A stretch of 64,000 nt of DNA, from assembly GCA_964630595.1 (NCBI GenBank), contig CAZVVT010000006.1, positions 12,231-76,230 of the forward strand. The letters are read 5' to 3'. This stretch comes from CAZVVT01 sp964630595 (GTDB lineage Bacteria > Chlamydiota > Chlamydiia > Chlamydiales > VFKH01). This document shows, one piece after another, positions 17,053 to 24,917 of this stretch (position 1 is the first letter of the stretch; each line of letters begins with the position of its first letter). The notes beneath the pieces were generated by a model. It worked only from the letters and a program-made list of their open reading frames with translations. It had not been told where the DNA came from and ran no database searches. The translations under genes were made by a program, and so were the position numbers.

Positions 17053-18282
17053 TTACCTTCCTCCTTTTACTTCGGCGGCACCGCCGCCCGATCTACGTGC
17101 AGCCAACCGAGCCGCAAGGCTGATTCCTGTAGGAACTCTTGGCGGCGGTGGTGGTGCAGCAATGGCGGGGCTGGGAGGCGGTGGAGGAAGCGCGGGGCTG
17201 TCTCCTTCGGTCCCCGACGCTTCTTCCCGCAGTTGAACGGATACCCCTTCACGAGAAAGGTGAGCGGTAATTTGCTTCAGAAGAGATTCGATGTGCGCTT
17301 TTGTCGTATCCTCTCGTCCCAGTGCCTCTTTTAGTTCCAGTATTCCTCGAAGGGTAGCTTCGAAAGCCGTGCGCGTGGCAACGATTTCTGGCGCTAGGCG
17401 ATCTAGAGTCGATAAAAGTCGAGCACGTTCGGAGCTTGTACTGTCAGTTGCAGTGCTCATCGTTTCAGCAGTGGTCACAGCCTTTTTCAAGTTTTCCAAA
17501 AGTGCGGAGTAACGATCTTGCACTTCGCGGCCCACCCCCACTTGACGTGCCAATGCTTCACTGTCTTCTTCCAATCGACGACATAGCTCAGCATCCTGTC
17601 CGCTAAAGGCGATCAGCGCCGTAAGAGCTTCACTCAACTCTCCCCGAGAACCCTCAAAAGCTCCTGTCAGCTGTCCCATCGTTGCTACAGCATCCCGAAA
17701 CGTTTTCTCCTCCGTATCTTCGCGTGCAATTACAATGCCTGTTTCTTCCAGTGCGGCCTTGACGCGACGCGTCATGACATCAAGACGCTCCGTCGGCTCT
17801 CCCAGCGCCTCTGCATGTCTGGTAAGATCGGCCGCTGACTTAGCAACGCCGGTGGCTGTAGCGGCCATGGCATCCCCTGCACTTGTCAGGCGCTGCTGCA
17901 CATGAGCAAGCCTTGCCGACGTTTCTTGCAGCGCTTTGGTTTGCTTGGAGAGTTGATCTACTCTTTCCTGGTAAGCAGCAGCAAATTTTGCCGCCTGGGC
18001 CGGAGTCAACGAGCCCCTTTGCTTACAAGCAATGTAGCAAGCGCCTAATGAAAGCAGAACAACGAGTGCCGCTGCCGAAATAGCAGCAATCTTGGCAAGA
18101 TTGGGAATGGCTGCATAGACCGTGCCCCCCGCTGCGCCCGTAGTCGCCCCGCCGCATCCCAGCCAAGCAATGGCGCGAGAAGTGCCCATGCATAATTTAC
18201 CGGGTGCTTCCACCACTCTTTTTACCAAATCGCCAGCAAGACTAGCTCGCAGGGCCGCCCCTACATCCGATACCGCGCTCAT
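17053..18282 (-). CDS. Inc-like coiled-coil protein with proline-rich C-terminus
   Basis: 409 aa. Hydrophobic lobes at about 38-58 and 62-86 (AAISAAALVVLLSLGACYIA), then coiled coil to about 350, then a proline-rich segment with PALPPPPPSP and APPPPPRVP and a basic tail (AARLAARRSGGG). Before the proline tract, SLLKQITAHLSREG loosely resembles an actin-binding WH2 helix. Polyproline plus a WH2-like helix would suit an actin-recruiting effector, but this is a guess. First gene of a coupled pair with the downstream Inc-like gene. Confidence 0.68.
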   Translation of the reverse strand: MSAVSDVGAALRASLAGDLVKRVVEAPGKLCMGTSRAIAWLGCGGATTGAAGGTVYAAIPNLAKIAAISAAALVVLLSLGACYIACKQRGSLTPAQAAKFAAAYQERVDQLSKQTKALQETSARLAHVQQRLTSAGDAMAATATGVAKSAADLTRHAEALGEPTERLDVMTRRVKAALEETGIVIAREDTEEKTFRDAVATMGQLTGAFEGSRGELSEALTALIAFSGQDAELCRRLEEDSEALARQVGVGREVQDRYSALLENLKKAVTTAETMSTATDSTSSERARLLSTLDRLAPEIVATRTAFEATLRGILELKEALGREDTTKAHIESLLKQITAHLSREGVSVQLREEASGTEGDSPALPPPPPSPAIAAPPPPPRVPTGISLAARLAARRSGGGAAEVKGGR

Positions 18283-18297
18283 AAACCGGATCTTAAT

Positions 18298-18328
18298 AAA
18301 ATCTTTGCTTTATGTATATAAAGATTTT
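18298..18328 (-). terminator. A/T-rich hairpin terminator after the SET-domain gene
   Basis: AAAATCTTT (18298-18306) and AAAGATTTT (18320-18328) form a perfect 9-bp stem immediately downstream of the SET-domain stop on the minus strand, and the distal arm runs into TTTTATT. It lies between that gene and the Inc-like gene start at 18282. Confidence 0.5.
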
Positions 18329-18877
18329 TTAAATCTCGCGCGGCGGGCGGCGCCATTTCCAAAAGGCGGGGCCGTAATCCATGGTGATTTGCTCGCCTTT
18401 AGCGATGGGCTTGGTGGCGAAATTCAGGACGCGCAGAATGCCCTCGATAACGACCGTAACGGGTTGACAGTTAGGGGCAAAACTGTGGTTGGCAAAGCGG
18501 ATGTCGGAGCCATACTCTGCAGCGTCGATGATGAAGCGGACGGGCACGCCCGGCAGTGTGTACTCTCCTGCGTAGTGGTTGCGACGAGTGCGCAGCAAAG
18601 GGCGCTTCTTGACCATCCCTGTATATTCACCGATGAAAGCCCCTTCAGGGATTTCTTCTTCGGCAAAAAGTCCAAAGCCAATTACCTCATCGATGAAGCG
18701 CACCGTTGTTTGCGGAGGCAGCAGCTTCGCCTTCCACAAGGCGCCCATCCATCTGCGGCGAAGAATTTCAGGTTCCTCGGGAAGCGCGCGGACCCATTCG
18801 ATGACCTGTCGCTTGATTCTCTCTGAGGCAAAGAGGGGGCGCGCTACGCGAAAATAGGAGGATGGAGTAGGATGCAT
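18329..18877 (-). CDS. SET-domain protein, putative lysine methyltransferase
   Basis: About 182 aa. The core runs from FIDEVIGFGLFAEEEIPEGAF through EYTG to the SAM/pseudoknot motif RFANHSFAPNC and the closing GEQITMDYG, so the main catalytic motifs of a SET methyltransferase are present. Chlamydia encodes a similar protein, NUE (CT737), a type III-secreted histone methyltransferase; orthology is inferred. The ATG at 18877 is right after a TTGTGTTTGGGGG stretch. The much longer upstream frame is low-complexity antisense to the DUF4870 gene and is rejected. The start codon overlaps the divergent ATG in an ATGCAT palindrome. Confidence 0.8.
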   Translation of the reverse strand: MHPTPSSYFRVARPLFASERIKRQVIEWVRALPEEPEILRRRWMGALWKAKLLPPQTTVRFIDEVIGFGLFAEEEIPEGAFIGEYTGMVKKRPLLRTRRNHYAGEYTLPGVPVRFIIDAAEYGSDIRFANHSFAPNCQPVTVVIEGILRVLNFATKPIAKGEQITMDYGPAFWKWRRPPREI

Positions 18878-19243
18878 CTTATGGATAAGATAGCCCCCAA
18901 ACACAATGAACGCCAGTGGGCTGCCGGCTGTCACCTTGCGGCCTTTTTGGGATTTGTGATTCTCCCCATTGGGACCATCCTGGGGCCTCTTACGGTCTGG
19001 TTGCTCAAACGGCAAGGTATGCCTCTTGTTGATATTGCAGGGCGTCAATCTCTGAACTTTCAGATTACCCTTCTTATCCTGACGCTCATCGCCTTCTCCT
19101 TCACTCTGTGGGGATTTGGCTGGGCCTTTTTCGGGGTTATTTTGATCAACCTTTTCAACGTTGTCATGGTCGTGATGGCTGCTGTCAAAACGGTCAATGG
19201 CAATCAGTGGCACTATCCCTTCGCGTTTCGGTTTCTGCGATGA
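18872..19243 (+). CDS. DUF4870-type small membrane protein
   Basis: 123 aa from ATG 18872, or 120 from ATG 18881; GGAGG/GTAGG sites fit either. Three hydrophobic segments after a WAAGCHLAAFLGF start, with GRQSLNFQITLLI in the middle, match the DUF4870/Tic20-like pattern. Function unknown. The stop overlaps the SOD start as ATGA, so SOD is translationally coupled to it. Divergent from the SET gene, with which it shares start-codon bases. Confidence 0.75.
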   Translation: MHLMDKIAPKHNERQWAAGCHLAAFLGFVILPIGTILGPLTVWLLKRQGMPLVDIAGRQSLNFQITLLILTLIAFSFTLWGFGWAFFGVILINLFNVVMVVMAAVKTVNGNQWHYPFAFRFLR

Positions 19244-19872
19244 AAAAAATCCTCTTTCTCTTAGCTCTCACTGCACAGAGTTTCGCGGCTTTTGTCGCCA
19301 AAGACTATGGTGCTCTTCTAGGAACACCGGGCTTTTCTGACGAAGCACTCAAGATGCACTTTGCTCTCTACAACGGCTACGTCACCAACGCGAACAAGTT
19401 GATGGACGAAATGACGGCGCTCAGCGCCGATGGCAAAGTCTCTACTCCAGAGTGGGCAGAGCTGCGCCGCCGCTTTGGTTGGGAGTGGGACGGCATGCGG
19501 CTGCATGAGCTCTACTTTGAGAACATGGGCGGCACTACTCCCCTTGCGGAAACCGATCCCCTCGCCCTCCAAATCGCCAAAGACTTTGGCAGCTATGACG
19601 AGTGGAAAGCCGACTTCATTGCCACAGGTGCCATGCGCGGCATTGGTTGGGCGATACTCTACTGGGACAAACAGTCCGGCCGCCTCTACAACACATGGAT
19701 CAATGAACATGATGTGGGCCACCTTGCCGGCGGCACACCCATTCTTGTCATGGACGTCTTCGAACACGCTTACCTGATCGACTACAAACTCGCCCGCGCC
19801 AAATACATCGACGCCTTCTTTGCCATCATCAAATGGAAAGCAGCCAGCCAGCGCTTCACTTCAAATTCTTGA
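19240..19872 (+). CDS. sod: exported Fe/Mn superoxide dismutase
   Basis: About 210 aa. MKKILFLLALTAQSFAA is a clear signal peptide, so the enzyme should act in the periplasm or outside. The Fe/Mn-SOD fold is recognised by KMHFALYNGYVTN (first metal His), LRLHELYFENMGG (second His), GWAILYWD, and the C-terminal DVFEHAYLIDY, which gives Asp and His ligands. A frame upstream to 19108 overlaps DUF4870 and is rejected because the signal peptide and coupled ATGA give a better start. Its 3' end overlaps convergent tpx by 17 bases, pairing two oxidative-stress genes. Confidence 0.9.
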   Translation: MKKILFLLALTAQSFAAFVAKDYGALLGTPGFSDEALKMHFALYNGYVTNANKLMDEMTALSADGKVSTPEWAELRRRFGWEWDGMRLHELYFENMGGTTPLAETDPLALQIAKDFGSYDEWKADFIATGAMRGIGWAILYWDKQSGRLYNTWINEHDVGHLAGGTPILVMDVFEHAYLIDYKLARAKYIDAFFAIIKWKAASQRFTSNS

Positions 19873-20362
19873 GCACTGCGTCGTAGTCTGGCTCGCTTGT
19901 CATCTCCGAAACGAGTTGCACGTAGCGCAAAATCAGGTTTTGATCGAAGACAAAAATGGAGCGGGCCAGCAGCTTGAGCGGATCAATCAGAATACCGAAG
20001 GCTTGCGCCAAAGCGCGCTCTTTGTAGTCAGACAGCACTTTCATGACAGAGCAGCTCGCCTCTTTCGTCCAGCGATCTTGTGCAAAGGGCAGGTCGAGGC
20101 TTACCGTAATCAGTGTCGCTCCGGAATGTTTCTTCGCTTCCTGCTCAAAGCGGCGGCTTTCGGTATTACACACTCCAGTATCAAGAGAGGGCACGCAGGA
20201 AATCAGCAGTGGTTTGCCGGCGAAGGAGTGCAGATCAACCGAGCTCATGTCTGGCGCTGTCAGCGCAATTTGGGGGCACTTATCCCCTACTGCAATACGG
20301 CCCCCAACCAGTGGCAGAGGTTTTCCTTTGAAGGTAACGGCATTAGCGAGGGGCATGAACAC
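19856..20362 (-). CDS. tpx: thiol peroxidase (atypical 2-Cys peroxiredoxin)
   Basis: 168 aa from the first ATG, or 166 from the third codon. The Tpx peroxidatic motif PSLDTGVCNTES and the second Cys in KEASCSVMK are both present, with ALTAPDMSSVDL near the N-terminus. It reduces peroxides using thioredoxin and probably handles the hydrogen peroxide made by the neighbouring SOD if it can cross the membrane. The start overlaps the end of the upstream DUF2937-type gene by 20 bases. Confidence 0.93.
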   Translation of the reverse strand: MFMPLANAVTFKGKPLPLVGGRIAVGDKCPQIALTAPDMSSVDLHSFAGKPLLISCVPSLDTGVCNTESRRFEQEAKKHSGATLITVSLDLPFAQDRWTKEASCSVMKVLSDYKERALAQAFGILIDPLKLLARSIFVFDQNLILRYVQLVSEMTSEPDYDAVLKNLK

Positions 20363-20774
20363 TCCGAGGTTTAAGCACTAGTGATACCAATAGGCCCACA
20401 CAAAGATAGGCCAGCGCTTCTAGGTTAACTGCAAAGCCGATTTGAAAACCACGAACTGTTTCCCATGCAAGCGAAGAGTCGAAATGTGATGCGAACACAA
20501 AAGGTCTGGTCCAGGCAGAGGCACTACTTAGAGCCGCTTTTGCTTTCGTAAAGGAAGAGAGCCGATCCATGAGCTGGGTCATCACCTCGCCCTGATTTTT
20601 CACAATCGGGTCACTGCTTGCTTTGAGATGACTCGCCGCCGCCTCCGGACGCGAGACTCTTTTCCAGTGGCGCAGCTCATTGATGTGCCCTTCGAGTCGC
20701 TGCTCGTACTGCGTCATGAAGAAGGGAACCTGCAAGAAAAGAAAGAGGCAGGCAATGGTGAAAAGCTTATACAT
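20343..20774 (-). CDS. DUF2937-like membrane protein
   Basis: About 143 aa from the ATG at 20774. It has an N-terminal transmembrane segment (YKLFTIACLFLFLQVPFF), then QYEQRLEGHINELRHW, which matches the DUF2937 opening, a soluble helical middle, and a C-terminal transmembrane segment (LEALAYLCVGLLVSLVL). Function unknown. A longer start at 20816 would overlap the ankyrin-like gene. It overlaps tpx downstream, so it is probably cotranscribed with it. Confidence 0.65.
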   Translation of the reverse strand: MYKLFTIACLFLFLQVPFFMTQYEQRLEGHINELRHWKRVSRPEAAASHLKASSDPIVKNQGEVMTQLMDRLSSFTKAKAALSSASAWTRPFVFASHFDSSLAWETVRGFQIGFAVNLEALAYLCVGLLVSLVLKPRSVHAPR

Positions 20775-20793
20775 AGACAATCTCCATAGTTTT

Positions 20794-21951
20794 TTAGCAA
20801 AGCACGCAATCCTCAATTTTGCCGCCCAATGCTTGATAGATTTCGTCCCAGTCCACCATCAGCTCTAGACCCCCTTTTTCCTTGCGCTCTTTGCATCGAT
20901 CGAGCGCGAACCGCAGTATGCCAGCATCGTCTGCTATTCCAAGGACTCGTCGCGATTGCATTAAAGCACGTACTGTCCTTAGGTTTTCAGCCCGGACTGC
21001 CGCCATTAAGCAGTTATTCTCTGGCCGCACCCCAAGACTCAACAATTTCTCTACTTCGATTTCGCAGTAATGCCGCTTCTCAAATCCACAAAAAATCAAT
21101 AAAGCTTGATCAAGACATTCCTTAGTTTTTGGAATTTCTAAATCGAGAGCATACTTTAAGTACCGAGGATCTTTTGTAGTTCGAGTAGCCTCGCAAGCTT
21201 GTGCAAAGAGCAAGCCAACGTGATCATTCCCCCCTGGCAGAGCAGCAATTTTTTCTATAAAACGAGTTCCTGAGCTGTATTCTTTCTTACTGTCTACACA
21301 AAGTGCATAAAAAAGACTCAATTGATTAGGTCTAGATCCCGCTCCATAGGCCAAATCAACAATGCGACTATTTCCCGTTTTGATAGCGCTATTTAAAACA
21401 TTTTTTTCAACGGGGTTATCACGATCGTGATCTTCTGCTCGAGCTCCCACATCAAAGGCCGCTTTAACAACCTCGTAAGAGCCCCATTCACAAGCGGCGA
21501 AAATCGTGTCCGCATCTGGAAGAGCCCTCTCTCTAAGCGCTTGAAAAAACATTTCCCTACTTTTTACTTCACAAGCAGATGTCAGCAGGGAAACCGCGGG
21601 CGCTACCGCTGCCGCTGCTGCGGCTCCTCCTGCTCCCGAAGCCGCAAATGTAGCCATTGCCGCAGCATGTGCCGGCGCTGCGGCAGCATATGCAGGCGCC
21701 CCTGGTCGTGCTCCGATAACAACGGCGTAAATCTCCGGAGTGCTTTCCCATGCAGCCGTTTCTGCCGCGCGACTCCACGGAGCTCCCATCGTTAACACCC
21801 ACCTTACTGCAGCGGTTATGCGCGTCCTGCAAGCGCAAATCAATGTCAGCTCATCGGGCAGATCTCCTTGATCCAAACACCACGCAGCACCTGCTTGGTT
21901 TCCCGCCAAAACATAACCATTTAATCTAGAAAGCCCACCAAACATAACCAA
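20794..21951 (-). CDS. ankyrin-like repeat protein with Ala-rich insert, candidate effector
   Basis: 385 aa. Degenerate helical repeats resembling ankyrins are seen: for example DTIFAACEWGSYEVVKAAFDVGA, LNSAIKTGNSRIVDLAYGAGS and CLMAAVRAENLRTVRALM. A low-complexity Ala/Gly/Pro segment (about 83-118) interrupts the N-terminal part. No transmembrane segment or signal peptide. Ankyrin proteins are common effectors in amoeba-associated bacteria, which is the only ground for that idea here. Confidence 0.6.
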   Translation of the reverse strand: MVMFGGLSRLNGYVLAGNQAGAAWCLDQGDLPDELTLICACRTRITAAVRWVLTMGAPWSRAAETAAWESTPEIYAVVIGARPGAPAYAAAAPAHAAAMATFAASGAGGAAAAAAVAPAVSLLTSACEVKSREMFFQALRERALPDADTIFAACEWGSYEVVKAAFDVGARAEDHDRDNPVEKNVLNSAIKTGNSRIVDLAYGAGSRPNQLSLFYALCVDSKKEYSSGTRFIEKIAALPGGNDHVGLLFAQACEATRTTKDPRYLKYALDLEIPKTKECLDQALLIFCGFEKRHYCEIEVEKLLSLGVRPENNCLMAAVRAENLRTVRALMQSRRVLGIADDAGILRFALDRCKERKEKGGLELMVDWDEIYQALGGKIEDCVLC

Positions 21952-21994
21952 CCCATCGAAAATTTTTTCGCGATTGATTATCCATACTCAGGCC

Positions 21995-22019
21995 AAAAAA
22001 ATCTTTTTTTAAAGAGATT
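21995..22019 (-). terminator. intrinsic terminator of the carboxylesterase gene
   Basis: On the minus strand AATCT ... AGATT form a stem with an A-rich loop and a run of seven U follows. The stem includes the stop codon region of the esterase gene (stop at 22009-22011). Confidence 0.5.
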
Positions 22020-22650
22020 GTAGAAATTCCTGAAAAGCTTTCAGTACCCCATCGTTAATCTCGTGACCGCCCTTAAAGCCAAAAAAACGCCCCTGCCAGC
22101 CCGCCTCTTCTAAAACCTCGAAAAGTCGCTGCGCCGGAGCTAGTGGTAGGATGGGGTCTTCGTCGCCATGCGATTGGAAAAAAGCGATCGTCCGTGAAAG
22201 AGCAAGTCGCTTGGTATGGGGTGCATCCAAAAGAGCGGAGGAAAAAAGCGCCAGCCCCTTAAAAGGCCGCTGGGATTGCAGAACCGCCTCTAAGGCCACC
22301 ATGGATCCCTGGCTAAAGCCGCCAATCACCGTTTGTGAGGGGTCCAGACCCAGCTCTTCGAGCGCACCCAGGACCTGCTGCGCTGCCTCTGCCAGCCCCG
22401 GCGGGCGGTCGAGTGTAAAGGGGTCTTTCTCCAGAAACTCCTCTAAATTGAAGGGAAACCAGGTGAAGGCGTGGGGGAAGAACTTATGCATCTCGATGGG
22501 AGCTTGTGGGAAGAGCGCGTAGCAGGGCGCAAGTAGCCTAGCCAGTCCGAGCAGGTCTTTGCCGTTAGCTCCATAACCGTGCAGAAGCACAAGGTTTGGC
22601 CCCTCCCCTTTTGTGCCCGCGGAATAAAAAGTCAGCCCGTTGCTCTGCAT
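22009..22650 (-). CDS. YpfH/phospholipase-carboxylesterase family serine hydrolase
   Basis: 213 aa alpha/beta hydrolase. The opening NLVLLHGYGANG supplies the oxyanion HG, GGFSQGSMVAL holds the nucleophilic Ser, FQSHGDEDPILP the Asp and GGHEI the catalytic His. This is the carboxylesterase/lysophospholipase class; the exact substrate is unknown. No signal peptide, so cytoplasmic. The gene stands alone, divergent from zwf. Confidence 0.88.
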   Translation of the reverse strand: MQSNGLTFYSAGTKGEGPNLVLLHGYGANGKDLLGLARLLAPCYALFPQAPIEMHKFFPHAFTWFPFNLEEFLEKDPFTLDRPPGLAEAAQQVLGALEELGLDPSQTVIGGFSQGSMVALEAVLQSQRPFKGLALFSSALLDAPHTKRLALSRTIAFFQSHGDEDPILPLAPAQRLFEVLEEAGWQGRFFGFKGGHEINDGVLKAFQEFLQSL

Positions 22651-22692
22651 ATTGACGCTCGCCTATGCCCTCTGTTATAACGAGGCGATTAT

Positions 22693-24189
22693 ATGTCATC
22701 AGTGGCTCCTTCACAAGAACGGGTGCAAAGCCCCAACATCATGGTCATTTTTGGCGCGACCGGCGATTTGACCGCACGCAAGCTGATGCCCGCTCTCTAT
22801 AACCTCTGCCTAGACAAGCAGCTGCCGCCCCAATTTGCCTGCGTCGGCTTTGCGCGAAGAGACAAAACCGATGACGATTTCCGCAAAGAGATGCATGAAG
22901 CGGCGAGCAAATATTCGCGCAATAAACCGCTCGATGAAAAAGTCTGGAGCGATTTTGGCCAGCGTATTTTTTACCACATCTCCGACTTCGATCAAGACGA
23001 TGGCTACATCAGTCTCAAAAAACGACTCGAAGAGCTCGACGCAAAATTAGGCACACAGGGCAACCGCGTCTTCTATCTCTCTACGCAGCCCAGCTTTTTT
23101 CCCATCATCGTAGAAAAACTACACGAACACGGTCTGATCTATCCCATCGAAGATAAAAAATGGTCGCGCGTGATTATTGAAAAGCCCTTTGGCCACGATC
23201 TCGCCTCGAGTATTGCTCTGCAAAAACGGTTGAACAGCTGCCTCGATGAACGCCAGCTCTACCGCATCGACCACTACCTGGGCAAAGAGACGGTACAAAA
23301 CCTCCTCGTCTTCCGCTTTGCCAACTCCATCTTCGAGTCGGTCTGGAACAACCGCTACATCGACCACGTGCAAATTACCGTGGCGGAGAGCATCGGTGTG
23401 GGTTCTCGCGGTCGCCTCTGGGAAGAGTCGGGCATGCTGCGCGACATTGTGCAGAACCACATGATGCAGCTGCTGACTCTCACTACGATGGAGCCCCCCA
23501 TCAGCCTTTCAGCGGATGACATTCGCGATGAAAAAGTCAAAGTGCTCAAAGCCATTCGCCCGCTGAAGATGGAGAATGTTGTACGCGGACAATATGTAGA
23601 GGGCACCATCGACAAAGAGACGACACTGCCCTACCGAAAAGAGGCCAATGTGGCTCCAGACTCTACTGTGGAGACCTTTGTTGCCGCCGAACTCTTCATC
23701 GACAACTGGCGCTGGGCGGGCGTGCCCTTCTACCTGCGCGCAGGAAAGCGCCTACCCAGACGCACTACAGAAATCACGATTACTTTTAAGGACATCCCTT
23801 CCGTTCTTTTCCAGCAAAGCGGCAAGCCCTGTGCGAATAACATCCTAACGATGCGCATTCAGCCCAACGAGGGCATTGCGCTCAATTTCAACTCTAAAGT
23901 GCCTGGACCCAGCAGCCCAATCAAACAGGTCATGATGGATTTCCGCTACGATTCCTACTTCGGCATGAGCCCTCCAGAGGCCTACGAAAGGCTGATTTGC
24001 GACTGTATGCTCGGAGAAAGCACCCTTTTTGCACGCATCGACGAAGTGGAGGCCTCCTGGAAGCTCTTTACGCCGGTGCTTGACTTTTGGGCGAAATCGA
24101 AGGACATTGCGACTTACCCAGCCGGCACGTGGGGACCAACAAGTGCCGACCAACTCATTAATCGAGAGGGCCGTACATGGCATCTGTAG
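22693..24189 (+). CDS. zwf: glucose-6-phosphate 1-dehydrogenase
   Basis: 498 aa, full length. It oxidises glucose-6-phosphate to 6-phosphogluconolactone, making NADPH. The dinucleotide-binding GATGDLTARKLMPALYNL, IIEKPFGHDL (Lys in the catalytic region) and the active-site signature RIDHYLGKE are all present. A GAGG site precedes the ATG. It overlaps pgl by 13 bases, forming the oxidative pentose-phosphate pair seen in Chlamydia (CT185-CT186). Confidence 0.97.
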   Translation: MSSVAPSQERVQSPNIMVIFGATGDLTARKLMPALYNLCLDKQLPPQFACVGFARRDKTDDDFRKEMHEAASKYSRNKPLDEKVWSDFGQRIFYHISDFDQDDGYISLKKRLEELDAKLGTQGNRVFYLSTQPSFFPIIVEKLHEHGLIYPIEDKKWSRVIIEKPFGHDLASSIALQKRLNSCLDERQLYRIDHYLGKETVQNLLVFRFANSIFESVWNNRYIDHVQITVAESIGVGSRGRLWEESGMLRDIVQNHMMQLLTLTTMEPPISLSADDIRDEKVKVLKAIRPLKMENVVRGQYVEGTIDKETTLPYRKEANVAPDSTVETFVAAELFIDNWRWAGVPFYLRAGKRLPRRTTEITITFKDIPSVLFQQSGKPCANNILTMRIQPNEGIALNFNSKVPGPSSPIKQVMMDFRYDSYFGMSPPEAYERLICDCMLGESTLFARIDEVEASWKLFTPVLDFWAKSKDIATYPAGTWGPTSADQLINREGRTWHL

Positions 24190-24917
24190 TGAGAGCTTTC
24201 GATGACCGCCGCAGTCTTGCCGTGTTGCCAAACAAGCAGCAGGCCATTGAGTTTGCCTCTCGCCAGTTCCTCCACCTTGCCAAGGATGCCATTGCCGCTC
24301 GCGGAGTCTTTACCGTGGCGCTCTCCGGAGGGCATACCCCCAAGGCCGTCTTCGAAGATCTTCTTCTGCATAGCGATGCCATCAATTGGGCCCACGTTAA
24401 GCTCTTCTGGAGCGACGAGCGTGCTGTGCCCCCTGACGCAGAAGAGAGCAACTACCACATGGCGATGACAGCTGCTTTTTCAAAGCTTCCCATCCCGCCA
24501 GAAAACATCCACCGCATGTATGCCGAACGCGACATTGACCAAGAAGCCATTCAGTACGAAGCTCTGATCAAAGCCAACATGGAGGCCTTCGATTTGGTGA
24601 TGCTCGGCATGGGCGATGACGGCCATACAGCCTCCCTCTTTCCCCATACAAAGGCCTTGAACATCACAGATCGTCTTGTGGCTGCAAACTTTGTCCCTGA
24701 AAAAAACACTTGGCGCATGACGCTCACGTACGAGGGCATCCACCGCGCTCGCAACATCGTCTTCTATGTTCTGGGAGACTCCAAGTCAGCGATGGTGAAG
24801 CACGTCCTCACCGATCCCCTCGACATTCGCACCTATCCTGCACAAGGCGTGGGTCGCACTAGCCTCAAAGCCCTCTGGCTCCTTGACCAACCCGCCGCCA
24901 GCCAGTTAGGCATCTGA
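24177..24917 (+). CDS. pgl: 6-phosphogluconolactonase
   Basis: 246 aa, DevB-type. It hydrolyses 6-phosphogluconolactone. VALSGGHTPKAVFEDL is the N-terminal family motif, WSDERAVPPDAEESNYHM the active-site segment and LGMGDDGHTASLFPH the second conserved loop. The start overlaps zwf, so the two are translationally linked. Its end overlaps the convergent sensor-like gene by 12 bases. Confidence 0.95.
   Translation: MASVVRAFDDRRSLAVLPNKQQAIEFASRQFLHLAKDAIAARGVFTVALSGGHTPKAVFEDLLLHSDAINWAHVKLFWSDERAVPPDAEESNYHMAMTAAFSKLPIPPENIHRMYAERDIDQEAIQYEALIKANMEAFDLVMLGMGDDGHTASLFPHTKALNITDRLVAANFVPEKNTWRMTLTYEGIHRARNIVFYVLGDSKSAMVKHVLTDPLDIRTYPAQGVGRTSLKALWLLDQPAASQLGI

Noticed and set aside
18878..19213. 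N-terminal extension of the SET-domain protein
   Set aside because: The extra 112 residues are antisense to DUF4870, highly charged and low-complexity; ATG 18877 gives a normal SET protein.
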